64,000 bases of DNA from Lelliottia amnigena (GTDB lineage Bacteria; Pseudomonadota; Gammaproteobacteria; Enterobacterales; Enterobacteriaceae). How positions within the stretch are numbered: position 1 is the stretch's first letter; each line of letters begins with the position of its first letter. Under the pieces are notes generated by a model. That model did not search any database and was not told the origin of the DNA. It worked only from the letters and a program-made list of their open reading frames with translations. The translations under genes and the position numbers were made by a program. Below, in pieces: positions 48,737-60,293 of this stretch. The stretch is from the NCBI GenBank assembly GCA_900635465.1, contig LR134135.1, positions 2,170,001 through 2,234,000 of the forward strand. The letters run 5' to 3'.

Positions 48737-49670
48737 TTAATCACCTAATCCCGCCGGGTTCACTTCTGAGCTCGGGATGCGCTCCACACCTTCGCCCCAG
48801 CGGTTCAGCACTTTGTCGTAATCACCATTTTTGATCACGCCATTGAGCGCCGTTTGCACTGGCTCAGCCAACCCGCTGCCTTTTTTCAGCGTCACCGCAA
48901 TATGCGCCGCTTTTGGCCAGCCGCCGTCCACGCTGCCGACCAGCTTAGTTTTACCCGTCAGCGCAGCTTTCCACGCACCGATGACGTTCGGGCCAAAAAA
49001 CGCATCGGCGCGACCGGACTGCAGCGCCAGCGTTTGGGCGGCATCATCTTTGGTATAAACCGGGGGTAAAAGGCTTGAGGCCTTTTTTCTGGTTTTCGGC
49101 ATCCCATGCCAGCAGGATCGCCTCCTGGTTTGTGCCGGACCCGACAATGATGCGCAGACCGGCGATGTCTTCGGCCTTTTCAAGATGCTTGATCGGGCTG
49201 GTCGATTTCACGTAAAAACCGAGCGAATCTTTGCGATACGTGGCGAAGTCGAACTTCTCTTTGCGCTCTTTGGTGACGGTAATATTGCTGATCGCGGCAT
49301 CGTATTTACCGGACGCCACCCCCAGCGGCCAGTCTTCCCAGGACGTCGGGACAATATTCAGTTCCAGCCCCAGGCTGTCGGCCACCAGACGCGCGATGTC
49401 GGCTTCGCTGCCGATTAACGTTTTATTGTCATCGGCAAAAACAGTTAATGGCGGCTGACTTAATCCCGCGATGGCCACCGTAAATTTGCCCGGTACGGCA
49501 AGGTGTAAACCGGCGGGTAGCTGCGCGATGGCCTGGGGATTTTTCACCGTATTGACGGGCGTTTTATTGGCGTCGAGGCTCACGCCTGTGCCGTTAATAT
49601 TCACATTTTCTGCCCAGACGGCAGGAGTAAAGGCCAGCGCGAGCGCCAGAACGAGCGATGATTTTTGCAT
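48737..49670 (-). CDS. Amino-acid type ABC binding protein, second copy (TcyJ/TcyK-like), one frameshift
   Basis: The approximately 310-residue periplasmic protein begins with a signal peptide (MQKSSLVLALALAFTPAVWA). PGKFTVAIAGLSQPPLTVFA, GSEADIARLVADSLGLELNI and ERKEKFDFATYRKDSLGFYV mark family 3. The frame breaks near 49070, where one extra T (CCTTTTACCCCC for CCTTTACCCCC) must go; the protein then reads KPLPPVYTKDDAAQTLALQS. It ends EVNPAGLGD, paralogous to EVNPPGITY of the other copy, showing a duplication inside the operon. It may bind a different but related sulphur amino acid. Confidence 0.87.
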
Positions 49671-49682
49671 AGCGAGTGTCTC

Positions 49683-51005
49683 TTATTGTTGTGTGAACTG
49701 ATTTTTCGGTTGGTCTAAGCCCAGACTCTCTCGCAGCGTTGTGCCGGGATATTCTGTGCGAAACAGGCCACGCGCCTGCAATACCGGAACCACCTGGTCG
49801 ACAAAGCGCGGGAATGTGTCTGGCGTTCCGCCCTGGATGATGAATCCGTCAGAGGCGTACTCTTCAAACCACTGCTGCAAACCGTCGGCCACCTCTTCCG
49901 GCGTACCGGAAAAACGCGGGCGCGGAGAAGCGGCCTCGAGCGCGACCTGTCGCAGCGTTAAGTTACGCTCCCGTGCGTTACGTTTGATTTCATCGGTAGT
50001 ACTGCGGAAACTGTTTTGCCCTAAATCCCCGATATCCGGGAACGGTTCATCCAGCGGATACTGGCTAAAATCATGGTGTTCGAAATAACGCCCTAAATAA
50101 TTCAACGCATCATTTATGGACACCAGCGCAGCTGTGGTTTGATATTGTTGCTCGACGTCGTCAGCATCTTTTCCGACAATAACGCTGACACCCTGGAATA
50201 TATGTAATTCATCGGCACGACGTCCGTGTAATTCAAGCTGTTGTTTCACGTCGCGATAAAACGCTTTGGCTTCGTCTAACGTTTCGTGATGGGTAAATAT
50301 GGCATCAGCGTGTTTCGCCGCTAATTTTTTACCGTCATCGGATGCGCCTGCCTGAAAAACAATCGGACGTCCCTGCGGCGTGCGGCCAATATTTAAGGGG
50401 CCGGCCACCTGGAAGAAATCACCGTGATGGTCGAGCGTATGTAATTTTTCAGGGTGGAAGAACTGCCCGCTGTCTTTATTACGCACAAAAGCGTCGTCTT
50501 CCCAGGAATCCCACAGGCCCTTCACCACATCAAGATACTCATCGGCAATGCGATAACGCAGGGCGTGCTCGGGATGTTTATCGCGTGAGAAGTTCTTTGC
50601 TGAGCCCTCCAGCGGCGACGTCACCACGTTCCAGCCCGCACGACCATTGCTTAAATGATCGAGGCTGGCGAACTGACGTGCGACGGTAAAGGGTTCGCTG
50701 TAGGACGTCGATAACGTACCGACTAATCCCAGACGCGACGTTACACTCGCCAGCGCAGATAATACGGTTAGCGGCTCGAAGCGATTAAGAAAATGCGGAA
50801 TGGATTTTTCATTAATATAAAGTCCATCAGCCACAAATAAGAAATCAAGCTTGCCCTCTTCAGCTTTTAACGCCGTATCTTTAACGAAATTAAAATTAAT
50901 ACTGGCATCCGCCGTCGCAGCGGGATGACGCCAGGCAGACATATTTCCGGACGCCCCATGTAAAATGGTCCCCAGCCGCAATTGTCGTGTTGCAGACATA
51001 TTCAC
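49683..51005 (-). CDS. NtaA/SnaA/DszA-family flavin monooxygenase (YtnJ/CmoJ-type)
   Basis: The 440-residue luciferase-like monooxygenase uses reduced FMN and O2. It shows [54 protein letters not shown] and [20 protein letters not shown]. These are typical of the NtaA/SnaA/DszA/YxeK/YtnJ group, which cleaves C-S or C-N bonds. Position next to an M20 deacylase, a GNAT enzyme and an amino-acid importer matches the monooxygenase of the Bacillus S-alkylcysteine (ytm) and S-(2-succino)cysteine (yxe) pathways. It needs a separate flavin reductase, which is not in the operon. Frame intact. Confidence 0.9.
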   Translation of the reverse strand: MNMSATRQLRLGTILHGASGNMSAWRHPAATADASINFNFVKDTALKAEEGKLDFLFVADGLYINEKSIPHFLNRFEPLTVLSALASVTSRLGLVGTLSTSYSEPFTVARQFASLDHLSNGRAGWNVVTSPLEGSAKNFSRDKHPEHALRYRIADEYLDVVKGLWDSWEDDAFVRNKDSGQFFHPEKLHTLDHHGDFFQVAGPLNIGRTPQGRPIVFQAGASDDGKKLAAKHADAIFTHHETLDEAKAFYRDVKQQLELHGRRADELHIFQGVSVIVGKDADDVEQQYQTTAALVSINDALNYLGRYFEHHDFSQYPLDEPFPDIGDLGQNSFRSTTDEIKRNARERNLTLRQVALEAASPRPRFSGTPEEVADGLQQWFEEYASDGFIIQGGTPDTFPRFVDQVVPVLQARGLFRTEYPGTTLRESLGLDQPKNQFTQQ

Positions 51006-51015
51006 CTCTTAATAA

Positions 51016-52138
51016 TTAAATGTGATGTAGCGCTTTTTCTGCAAGCTGCGAGAAATAATGTGCCGCGGGTTCAATTAGCGCTTCGTCAGGATTAAATGCC
51101 GGGTGATGCAGACCAAAAGGACTTGCACTGCCGATGCTGACAAACGCCCCAGGAATATGCTGTAAATAGACGGCAAAATCTTCGCCGCCCATGTGCAGGT
51201 CCGCGTGCTGCGTTTCGTAACCGGTTTCCCGCGCAATTGAGGTGGCAAAATCTGCCCCAGCGTTCGTCATTCACCAGCGCCGTTGGCCCGGCATACCAGG
51301 TGATATCAATTTGGGCATTAAAGGCGCTGGCAAACCCGGCGGCGATTTCGCCCACGCGCGCTTTAACATTCTGTTGAACTTCAGTGCGATGGGTGCGTAA
51401 TGTGCCTTCCAGCTCAACGCTTTCTGGAAGAACGTTCCAGGTGTTTCCGCCCTCGATACGCGTGACGCTCAGCACCACCGAATCCAGGGGTGTTGATGTT
51501 ACGGCTCGCCACGCTTTGCAGCGCCGTCACCAGCTGGCTGGCGAGCACGATGGCGTCCGACCCTTCGTGCGGCCGCGCCGCATGCGCACCTTTACCGGTG
51601 ACGCGGAAAACGAATCTGTCGACGTTGGCGTAGAACGGCCCGCCGCGCGTGGCAAAGGCACCAACTGGTAAACCGGGCTCGTTGTGCATCCCAAAAATGG
51701 CGCTGACATCCTGCAACGCCCCGCGCGCACCAGACTTTTCGCGCCGCCAAAGTTCTCCTCAGCAGGCTGGAAAAGTATCCGAACCCGTCCCTGGAGATCC
51801 GCTTCGCGGGCTTTGAGCTGTAATGCGGCACCCAGAATCACGCTGGTGTGCACGTCGTGCCCGCAGGCGTGCATCACGCCGGGATTTTGCGAGCTAAATG
51901 CCACGCCGCTACGTTCCTCAATCGGGAGCGCATCGATATCCGCGCGCAGGGCAATCTGCTTATTCCCCTTGCCAATTTCCGCGACAATTCCGGTCGGCAA
52001 ATCGTAGGGAAGAATTTTAATATCAGCAGCCGAGAGCCACTGGCGCAGACGGGCGGTGGTGTCAACTTCTTGTCCGGAAAGCTCCGGATGGCGATGCAGT
52101 TCACGTCGCCAGTCGATCAGCTGTTTTCCGAGGCTCAT
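51016..52138 (-). CDS. M20-family amidohydrolase/deacetylase (YtnL/YxeP-type), three frameshifts
   Basis: The approximately 374-residue zinc amidohydrolase begins QLIDWRRELHRHPELSGQEV. It contains the metal-ligand motifs ALRADIDALPIEE and GVMHACGHDVHTSVILGAAL, the catalytic Glu in LFQPAEENFGGA, and the late His in LHMGGEDFAVYL. Such enzymes remove N-acetyl groups from amino acids. Breaks lie near 51720 (one G missing), 51488 (one C extra) and 51263 (one G extra). Its start overlaps the preceding monooxygenase gene by ATGA. In the proposed pathway it would release cysteine from N-acetylcysteine, the last step; that is inferred from the Bacillus operons. Confidence 0.88.
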
Positions 52139-53136
52139 ACCAACACCTCCCCGGCAAATTTTGCCTGCGCCAGCAAACGCAGGGATTGCGTGCGGGCGCT
52201 GCCATCTGCGACAGGCGTATCAATAATGAACTCATCGATTCCATAGGTCCGGTGCAGCGCGTCCAGTTGCTGCAGCACCGAATCGACTGTGCCTTTGATC
52301 AACGATTGCGCACGACGGGCAATGCGTAACGGCTCACTTCCAGCCTGGCGGGCAAAGGCATAGGCCTGCTCCTCACTGGCGACGGTGACGCGCTGTCCAT
52401 TGGCCAGCTCCACGCCCCACACTTCGACTTTTTCGGCAAGGGCATCGGCCTGCGCCTGAGACGGTGCGACAATCGCCTGAACAGCCACCATCGCGTGACG
52501 AGTGCTGTTTTCACGCCAGGTTTTAAGCACATCGCGCAGAAGATTCACATCGCCATTGAGATGCGCGGCGAAGACAAAATCCCAGTCGAGCTGAGCGGCC
52601 AGGCGCGCGCTTTCGACACTTGCGCCCAGCAGGAATCGTTCTGCCGGGACGGCGGGAAGCGGTGTCGCCTGCACGGCGTCCTGTTGCGCGTCGCCAGCCG
52701 GTGAAAGCCAGTGATTCAGCTGCGTCAGTTGTTCGGCAAATGTGCCCTTTTCTTGTTGATTAAGACCCTGCTGCAACGCACGCGTTGAAAGCGGCAGTCC
52801 ACCGGGAGCTTTACCAACGCCCAAATCCACGCGTCCCGGCGCAATTGAGGCCAGCACGTTGAAATTTTCGGCGACTTTATACGGGCTGTAGTGCTGAAGC
52901 ATCACCCCGCCGGAACCGACGCGGATACGTTTTGTTTGCCCAAGGATCCAGGCAATCAGCAGCTCAGGGGACGGGCTGGCGAGTTGGGCGGTGTTATGGT
53001 GTTCGGCAATCCAGAAGCGGTGAAATCCGAGCGCCTCTGCCTGTTTCGCCAGACTTAACGTGCGCGCCAGCGCATCGGCAGGCGTTTCGTTCACCGCGAC
53101 GGGGCTTTTATCCAGAATGCTGATTCGCCAGGACAT
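52135..53136 (-). CDS. Luciferase-like flavin monooxygenase (YtmO/CmoO-type)
   Basis: The 333-residue protein belongs to the LLM group with MsnO8-like patterns: RISILDKSPVAVNETPADAL, LGFHRFWIAEHHNT, GGVMLQHYSPYKVAENFNVL and GRVDLGVGKAPGG. It is a second FMNH2-dependent oxygenase and the first gene of the operon. Bacillus ytmO (CmoO) is related and oxidises the sulphur of N-acetyl-S-alkylcysteines, so the same pair of oxygenases is present here. It overlaps the M20 gene. Frame intact. Confidence 0.88.
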   Translation of the reverse strand: MSWRISILDKSPVAVNETPADALARTLSLAKQAEALGFHRFWIAEHHNTAQLASPSPELLIAWILGQTKRIRVGSGGVMLQHYSPYKVAENFNVLASIAPGRVDLGVGKAPGGLPLSTRALQQGLNQQEKGTFAEQLTQLNHWLSPAGDAQQDAVQATPLPAVPAERFLLGASVESARLAAQLDWDFVFAAHLNGDVNLLRDVLKTWRENSTRHAMVAVQAIVAPSQAQADALAEKVEVWGVELANGQRVTVASEEQAYAFARQAGSEPLRIARRAQSLIKGTVDSVLQQLDALHRTYGIDEFIIDTPVADGSARTQSLRLLAQAKFAGEVLV

Positions 53137-53211
53137 GTTGTGTTCTCGTTTGACTTAACATGTCGTCATTATTTAGGGGCGATTTCACCTCTGAGAAACA
53201 ATTAATTTACA

Positions 53212-53225
53212 TTTGGTTTGCCAAA
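53212..53225. promoter_or_regulatory. Palindrome upstream of the sulphur operon
   Basis: TTTGGTTTGCCAAA is an inverted repeat (TTTGG/CCAAA) about 76-89 bases upstream of the first monooxygenase gene. On the minus strand it includes TTGGCA, usable as a -35 box. It may be an operator or promoter; no CysB site could be recognised with confidence. Confidence 0.35.
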
Positions 53226-53246
53226 AATCAGAAATACAACGCCCTG

Positions 53247-53786
53247 CTAGAGGGATGACTTCAGTTCTGTGATGAGATTTTCGGCGTCCTGACGTGATGT
53301 TATGCGCACAAAACGGATGTGCGCGTACTTTGGATTATTCATGTCAGCGATATAACGCACGCGATTGCTGCGCCAGGTTTTGATCGTCCACAGCAGCACC
53401 GACTCGCGGCTAAAGAACGCGCGGCGGAAACTTTCACGATTACCTGTATCAGGCCACAGCTCCTGTTGTGTCATGGCGCGTTTTGCGGCGCGGCTCACAG
53501 CCTGCCATAGCGTGCGCGCAAAACCGTAATCCACCCACACAATGAGGTCAACTTCGCGCCACTTTATGGTTCGCGTGCGATTATAGTTGCCATCCAGTAC
53601 CCAGCCGGACGAGGCGTTTAACGCGGTTTCCAGTTTAATCAGAAACCGATCGTCCGGTGTGCCCTGCCAGTCTGGCCGCCAATACAAGGTGTCCATTTCG
53701 ATATAGGGAAGTGATAATTCAGCGGCGAGCCGCCTGGCTAACGTCGTTTTTCCGCTGCCGCTGGTACCGATAAGATTGATTTTCAC
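53247..53786 (-). CDS. Small P-loop kinase-like protein (adenylate kinase-like, FlaR type)
   Basis: The 179-residue protein starts MKINLIGTSGSGKTTLARRL with a Walker A motif (residues 7-14). DTLYWRPDWQGTPDDRF and WVLDGNYNRTRTIKW are characteristic of the adenylate-kinase-like proteins once called DNA topology modulation protein FlaR. No substrate is established. The stop is about 110 bases before the sulphur operon start on the same strand. Upstream, GTTCAG/CTGAAC (53803-53822) forms an inverted repeat. Confidence 0.82.
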   Translation of the reverse strand: MKINLIGTSGSGKTTLARRLAAELSLPYIEMDTLYWRPDWQGTPDDRFLIKLETALNASSGWVLDGNYNRTRTIKWREVDLIVWVDYGFARTLWQAVSRAAKRAMTQQELWPDTGNRESFRRAFFSRESVLLWTIKTWRSNRVRYIADMNNPKYAHIRFVRITSRQDAENLITELKSSL

Positions 53787-54138
53787 AAGAATGACCGAGG
53801 GTGTTCAGAAAATGTACTGAACTATCATAGCGTTTTATGAATGTTAATGAAACGTCACGTCGATACCCCATTTTGTTGCGAGCATCCATAAACCCCTGCT
53901 TATTTGGCTTAAGTGGAGTATTTCATTTGCCATTTAAAATAGGTTATTCCGTTGTTTGCATTTTTATTACATAAGAGAACTTTAATAGATAAAAAATATT
54001 TAATTTAGGTTCTTTCTTGTTCACCCCCATTCTGTGGAAGAATGCGCAGGCCGTAATAAACACAACAATAACTTTTGTCTTGCCTGAACATTTTTCGGGC
54101 GGCTTCTTTATATTCTTGACATCACCATGGAGTTTTTC
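53787..54138. other. Intergenic region between the P-loop gene and the Aer-like receptor
   Basis: This 352-base AT-rich gap separates divergent genes and must hold both promoters. An inverted repeat GTTCAG/CTGAAC lies at 53803-53822. I found no clear sigma-28 promoter for the receptor and no small gene. Confidence 0.5.
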
Positions 54139-55674
54139 ATGAGAAATAACACTCCTGTTACACAAAGCGAGTATTTGCTTAACGAAGAGTCGACGCTTAT
54201 GTCGACCACCAATACACAAAGTCATATTACCTACGCTAATTCTGCCTTTATTGAAGCCAGCGGTTATAAAGAAGAACATCTTATTGGTGAACCGCACAAT
54301 GTGATTCGCCATCCCGATATGCCGCCTGAGGCATTTGGTGACATGTGGTTTACCTTGCAGCAGGGTCAGAGCTGGACAGGGCTTGTGAAGAACCGTCGGG
54401 GTAACGGCGACCATTATTGGGTTCGTGCCAACGTTACGCCGGTGTATCAGGACGAAACACTCACCGGATACATTTCAGTGCGAAATATCCCGCCGCGTTC
54501 AGAGATTGAAGCCAGCGAACGTCTTTACGAACGCGTACGGAATAATGAATTAAGCGGTCATCGTTTCTATAAAGGGTTGGTTGTTCGCCGGGGTTTATTT
54601 TCATTCCTTTCACTCTTTAAAAAACTGAGCACGGCAAAAAGAGTGAACGCTGGGATTGGGGTTACCGCCCTTTTGGCGTTACTTGTCATTTTTATATCCC
54701 CCGAAAGGATAATGCAAAGCGGCGGACTTATTGCACTCTTTATATTGCTTGGGGTTTATCTTAATACCCAGATCAGTCGTCCTGTCAAAACGATAGTTCG
54801 GCAAATGCAACATGTCGTTTCCGGGCGTAAAGCTGATTATTACCATTTTGATCGCGTCGATGAAATTGGCATGATGATGCGTCTGGTGAATCAATCAGGT
54901 TTAAATTTACGCTCACTTGTCGATGACGTCGGTACACAAATCGCCGGGATAAGTACGATCAGTCAGCAGGTCGCAAAAGAAGGTGCATCTTTACAGGCGC
55001 GTTCAGAAGAGACGGCGGATGACCTGCAACAGACGGCAGCCGCCGTCGAAGAGATTGCCAGCGCCGTTGAGCAAACTGCCCAAACCGCAGGTGAAGCCAT
55101 TTTAATGGCGGATCGCACCAGCGCCAGCGCGCACAGCGGCGAAACGGCCATGAAGCAAACCATCGGCATGATGCAGTCGGTGTCAAAAGACAACAGCCAG
55201 ATTGTCGACATCATCGGGGTGATTGATCGTATCGCCTTCCAGACCAATATCCTGGCCCTCAATGCGGCCGTGGAAGCCGCGCGCGCTGGGGAAGCCGGGC
55301 GCGGCTTTGCCGTCGTCGCCGCCGAAGTGCGTAATCTGGCGCAGCATTCCGCCTCCGCGGCCAAAGAGATCAAGACGCTCATCGAGAAAAACGTCGCCAG
55401 CGTGAACGCGGGTGTAAGCATGGTGGAACAAACTGAAACGCATCTCACGGCGATGATTGGCAACGTGCTGCAAGTGACGTCGCTGATTAAAGAGATCGGG
55501 CACGCTACGCAGGAACAGACGCTGGCGTTGACGCTGATTAACGAGTCGATTTCCCGTATTGGCACGATGACCCATAACAATACGGGCATGGTGGATAATG
55601 TGACAAACGCAGCGAATCACCTGACGCAGCGCACCACGCGTCTGCAGCAGGCGATTGCGGTCTTCGGCGGTTAA
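54139..55674 (+). CDS. Aer-like PAS-domain chemoreceptor
   Basis: The 511-residue protein has an N-terminal PAS domain (about residues 15-115) with [40 protein letters not shown] and [20 protein letters not shown], close to the FAD-binding PAS of E. coli Aer. Two adjacent hydrophobic segments (about 180-220) form the membrane hairpin, followed by a HAMP-like part and the signalling domain with [20 protein letters not shown] and [18 protein letters not shown]. Aer-type receptors sense redox or oxygen and have no periplasmic domain. I chose 54139 because GGAG at 54129-54132 precedes it. It is a paralogue or relative of Aer rather than a clear orthologue. Confidence 0.87.
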   Translation: MRNNTPVTQSEYLLNEESTLMSTTNTQSHITYANSAFIEASGYKEEHLIGEPHNVIRHPDMPPEAFGDMWFTLQQGQSWTGLVKNRRGNGDHYWVRANVTPVYQDETLTGYISVRNIPPRSEIEASERLYERVRNNELSGHRFYKGLVVRRGLFSFLSLFKKLSTAKRVNAGIGVTALLALLVIFISPERIMQSGGLIALFILLGVYLNTQISRPVKTIVRQMQHVVSGRKADYYHFDRVDEIGMMMRLVNQSGLNLRSLVDDVGTQIAGISTISQQVAKEGASLQARSEETADDLQQTAAAVEEIASAVEQTAQTAGEAILMADRTSASAHSGETAMKQTIGMMQSVSKDNSQIVDIIGVIDRIAFQTNILALNAAVEAARAGEAGRGFAVVAAEVRNLAQHSASAAKEIKTLIEKNVASVNAGVSMVEQTETHLTAMIGNVLQVTSLIKEIGHATQEQTLALTLINESISRIGTMTHNNTGMVDNVTNAANHLTQRTTRLQQAIAVFGG

Positions 55675-56069
55675 CGCCCCTGATACTGCTCGTCAGTCAC
55701 TTTTTCCAGCCAGTCCACCGGGCTGCCGTTGACGGATTCGGCGATGGCAATGTGCGTCATCGCGGTCTGTGAACTGGCGCCGTGCCAGTGTTTCACTCCA
55801 GGCGGTATCCACGCGATATCGCCCTGATTCAGCGCCTGCGCCTCTTCTCCCCATTCCTGTAACCAGCCGCGCCCTTGCGTCACGATCAGCGTTTGCCCCA
55901 GCGGATGGGTGTGCCACGCCGTGCGCGCGCCTGGCTCAAACGTCACCGTCGCTCCGCCAACAGCCGCAGGCTCCGTGGCCTGAAAAGGCGCGTCGATACG
56001 CACCGTTCCGCTAAACCAGGCCTCGGGCCCGCGAACTGACGGTAATGATCCGCTACGTATAATTTTCAT
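55671..56069 (-). CDS. Cupin-domain protein
   Basis: The 132-residue protein has a single cupin barrel. Motif 1 is [20 protein letters not shown] (about residues 47-66) with metal-ligand His residues and Glu replaced by Gln, and motif 2 is [11 protein letters not shown]. It resembles carboxymuconolactone- and quercetinase-like small cupins of unknown function. It is divergent from a LysR regulator and overlaps the end of the Aer-like gene by four bases on the opposite strand. A strong AGGAGG site precedes the start. Confidence 0.85.
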   Translation of the reverse strand: MKIIRSGSLPSVRGPEAWFSGTVRIDAPFQATEPAAVGGATVTFEPGARTAWHTHPLGQTLIVTQGRGWLQEWGEEAQALNQGDIAWIPPGVKHWHGASSQTAMTHIAIAESVNGSPVDWLEKVTDEQYQGR

Positions 56070-56157
56070 GCTGCCTCCTGTCTGGATAGTGCATTAACAG
56101 TAGCGCAAAGACAGGGGCAGGATTAGAGAGCATAATCAGAAAGGGACCATGAATTGA

Positions 56158-57099
<942 letters not shown>

Positions 57100-57395
57100 T
57101 GAATGAATTTTCCCCTCAGGCGGATGCTTCGTCTAAAAAATACTCACAATTCAGTACGTTGTTTACCTCTTCTGCTCTGACCACACGATTTCCTTCGACT
57201 TGCATCACTTTCAGCCTGGTAATATTTTGCCTCGCTTATTGATTGCGGGTAGGATGCTTCGCCATGTTTTGCCTTATCCATACGCAGAATGACTGGAAAA
57301 GGCGGCATGTGCCCGTGCAGAAGCAATCGTTTGGTTCGCTCACTGCCGGGTACGGACATCCCTAAGATGATTCAGACAGGTAAACAGGTAACTCA

Positions 57396-58895
57396 ATGAA
57401 AACAAGCAATAAAAACGCAGCCGATCATCACGCTGCGAAACGTCGCTGGTTGAACTCTCACGAAGAGGGATATCACAAAGCCATGGGCAACCGTCAGGTA
57501 CAGATGATTGCCATCGGCGGTGCTATCGGTACAGGGTTGTTTTTAGGTGCAGGCGCGCGTCTGCAGATGGCGGGGCCTGCTCTTGCACTGGTCTATCTGG
57601 TGTGCGGGATTTTCTCTTTCCTTCATTCTGCGAGCGCTTGGCGAGCTGGTATTGCACCGCCCTTCCAGCGGCAGTTTTGTCTCCTATGCGCGTGAGTTTT
57701 TGGGCGAAAAAGCCGCTTACGTCGCGGGCTGGATGTATTTCGTCAACTGGGCGATGACCGGGATTGTCGATATCACGGCGGTTGCCCTTTATATGCACTA
57801 CTGGGGCGCGTTTGGTGACGTGCCGCAATGGGTCTTTGCCCTTGGCGCGCTGGCGATTGTCGGCACCATGAACATGATCGGTGTGAAGTGGTTCGCCGAA
57901 ATGGAGTTCTGGTTTGCACTGGTAAAAGTGCTGGCGATTGTCATTTTCCTGGTGGTCGGTACCGTGTTTCTTGGCAGCGGCAAGCCGCTCGACGGCAATG
58001 CGACGGGCTTCCATTTGATCACCGATAACGGCGGATTCTTCCCCCATGGCCTGCTGCCGGCGCTGGTGCTGGTTCAGGGCGTGGTCTTTGCCTTTGCATC
58101 CATCGAACTGGTCGGTACCGCTGCGGGAGAATGTAAAGATCCGCAGACCATGGTGCCAAAAGCGATCAACAGCGTGATCTGGCGTATCGGCCTGTTCTAC
58201 GTTGGCTCCGTGGTGTTGCTGGTTCTGCTGCTGCCGTGGAATGCCTATCAGGCGGGACAAAGCCCGTTCGTGACGTTCTTCTCCAAACTTGGCGTGCCCT
58301 ACGTCGGCAGCATTATGAACATTGTTGTGCTGACCGCCGCGCTGTCGAGCCTGAACTCGGGTCTCTATTCCACAGGGCGTATTTTGCGCTCCATGTCGAT
58401 GGGGGGCTCCGCGCCTAAATTCATGTCCAAAATGAGCAAGCAGCAGGTGCCTTACGCGGGCATTCTGGCGACGCTGGTCGTTTACGTTTTCGGCGTGTTC
58501 CTGAACTATCTGGTTCCCTCTCAGGTGTTTGAGATCGTCCTGAACGTGGCGGCCATCGGCATTATCGCCTCCTGGGCCTTTATCGTGGTGTGCCAGATGC
58601 GTCTGCGCAAAGCCATTAAAGAAGGCAAAGCGGCTGACGTGGCCTTCAGGATGCCGGGTGCGCCAGTCACGTCCTGGCTGACGCTGCTGTTCCTGTTCAG
58701 TGTTCTGGTGCTGATGGCCTTTGACTATCCCAACGGCACCTTACACCATTGCGACTATTCCGCTGCTGGCGGTTCTGCTGATCATTGGCTGGTTTGGCGT
58801 GGCGTAAGCGCGTGAATGAGATCCACAGTACTGCGCCCGTCATGGCCGAAGATGACCAACACGACGGCCCACTGGTTGAAGAGACGTCGCGTTAA
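57396..58895 (+). CDS. ansP: L-asparagine permease AnsP, three frameshifts
   Basis: The approximately 498-residue APC-family transporter imports asparagine across the inner membrane. It reads [40 protein letters not shown], and later [20 protein letters not shown], matching E. coli AnsP. Breaks lie near 57618 (extra C, TCTTTCCTTC), 58740 (extra T, ACCTTACACC) and 58801 (extra G, GTGGCGTAAG). Corrected, the tail reads [20 protein letters not shown] and ends EETSR at 58895. It is convergent with yncE as in E. coli. Confidence 0.94.
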
Positions 58896-58912
58896 GCGTT
58901 AGACGACCAATA

Positions 58913-58941
58913 AAAAAGGGAAGGCATCTGCCTTCCCTTTT
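58913..58941. terminator. Bidirectional terminator between ansP and yncE
   Basis: AAAAGGGAAGGCA and TGCCTTCCCTTTT form a 13-bp perfect stem with a two-base loop and flanking A and T runs. Confidence 0.95.
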
Positions 58942-58961
58942 CTTTTACCGTTACAACGCGA

Positions 58962-60027
58962 TTACAGCACGATGCGAATCACATCGTCAGGCTGAGTGGC
59001 TTCTTGCTGACGTGTCGATTTCTGCTTCACCGTCACGTACAGCGTTTTGCCATCCGATGACAGCGCCAGGCTGTTCGGGAATACGGGCGTATCAATCGTT
59101 TTGATGACTTTATAGGTTTTGGTGTCGATGATGCTCACTTTTACCCGCTTCACGGTGCGTCACGTACGCTTCGTTACGCGTCGGGTTAAACAGCACGGCC
59201 AGCGATTCTGGCGCTGCGATTTTCTCCAGCACGCTGCCATCCTTCAGGTTAACCACCAGCACTTCCGGCTGTTTGGAATCCGTCAGGAACGCACGTTGCC
59301 CCGCCGTGTCCAGGCTCAGGTTCAGGTAGAAATGCTCTTTCCCATCGTCCTGTACTTTTTTACGGCTCAACACCTTGTGAGTGGCGGTGTCGATCGTTAC
59401 CAGTTCGCCGTCGGCGTTGGTGGTATACAAACGTTTTTGCCTGCGGATCCAGCGCCAGACCGGTACTGTACGTTCCGGTATTGGTGATGGTGTCTTTGAG
59501 TTTCAGCGTTTCACCATCAACCACCCAAATCACGCTCTCTTTGCCGATTCCGGTGATATACACGGTATTGGTCGTGTCATCCGCCACCAGCTCGCGTGGC
59601 TGGAGAGGTTTAACGGTTTCGGTACGCTGACGATCGTCCAGCACCAGACGGCCTTTCAGTTCACCCGTTTTTGGCATCAATCGCCGTGACGGCGCTGTTG
59701 GTGGTATTGCCAAACCACAGAGTTTGGGTTTTGCTGTTGATGGTCGCACCAAAAGGCTTCAGATCGTTATGGATCGCCTGCGTCACTTCAAGCGTGACGG
59801 ATCGAGGACGATACACCACGCCACCTTTGTCCATTTTGCGGCTCTGCGTGGTGGCCACCCACAGGGCATTTTCCTGCTGGCTCACGGCCATTTCGTATGC
59901 GCCCTTACCCACCGCTTTGCGCAGCATCTCCTCTGCAGCATGCACATTGAACGAACCCGCGATCAGTAAAGAACCTAACAGCAGTTGAACCACGCAGACG
60001 CGGCGAGCACAGATGACGTAATGACAT
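58962..60027 (-). CDS. yncE: Periplasmic seven-bladed beta-propeller protein YncE, several frameshifts
   Basis: The approximately 353-residue exported protein starts MSLRHLCSPRLRGS and, after removing an extra A near 59992, reads LLLGSLLIAGSFNVHAAEEM as a signal peptide. It continues as the YncE propeller (KAVGKGAYEMAVSQQENALW; RELVADDTTNTVYITGIGKE; DDVIRIVL at the end). Other single extra A residues lie near 59677, 59433 and 59143. A compensated pair (one C extra, one G missing) near 59800-59812 changes YRLDPVT to YRPRSVT. YncE binds DNA in vitro, is iron-regulated in E. coli and has no settled function. It is divergent from yncD with a Fur-type box between. Confidence 0.92.
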
Positions 60028-60108
60028 GACGACTCCCTTTGATAAAAATGTGTAAATGCCGACAGTGCTTCCTTGAGACGAAGTCATCGCTTCGTCATGT
60101 TTATTGTT

Positions 60109-60127
60109 GAGAATAGTAATCATTATT
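60109..60127. promoter_or_regulatory. Fur-type box between yncE and yncD
   Basis: GAGAATAGTAATCATTATT agrees with the 19-base Fur consensus GATAATGATAATCATTATC at 15 positions. It lies 82 bases from the yncE start and 167 from yncD, so iron-Fur could repress both genes. Confidence 0.75.
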
Positions 60128-60293
60128 CCCTTGAATGTGGGAGTAATTGTTTCCTGTTTCGCACGCCGCTCTCTTTTTATCTACACTCCCATTAACGCAA
60201 TGTGCTGTTAAAGTTTTCAATAATGTTTACAAAAGATTTACCATACGCGCATGTGTTCCATTTGGTTCGTCACTCTCTTAACTGGCTTTATCC

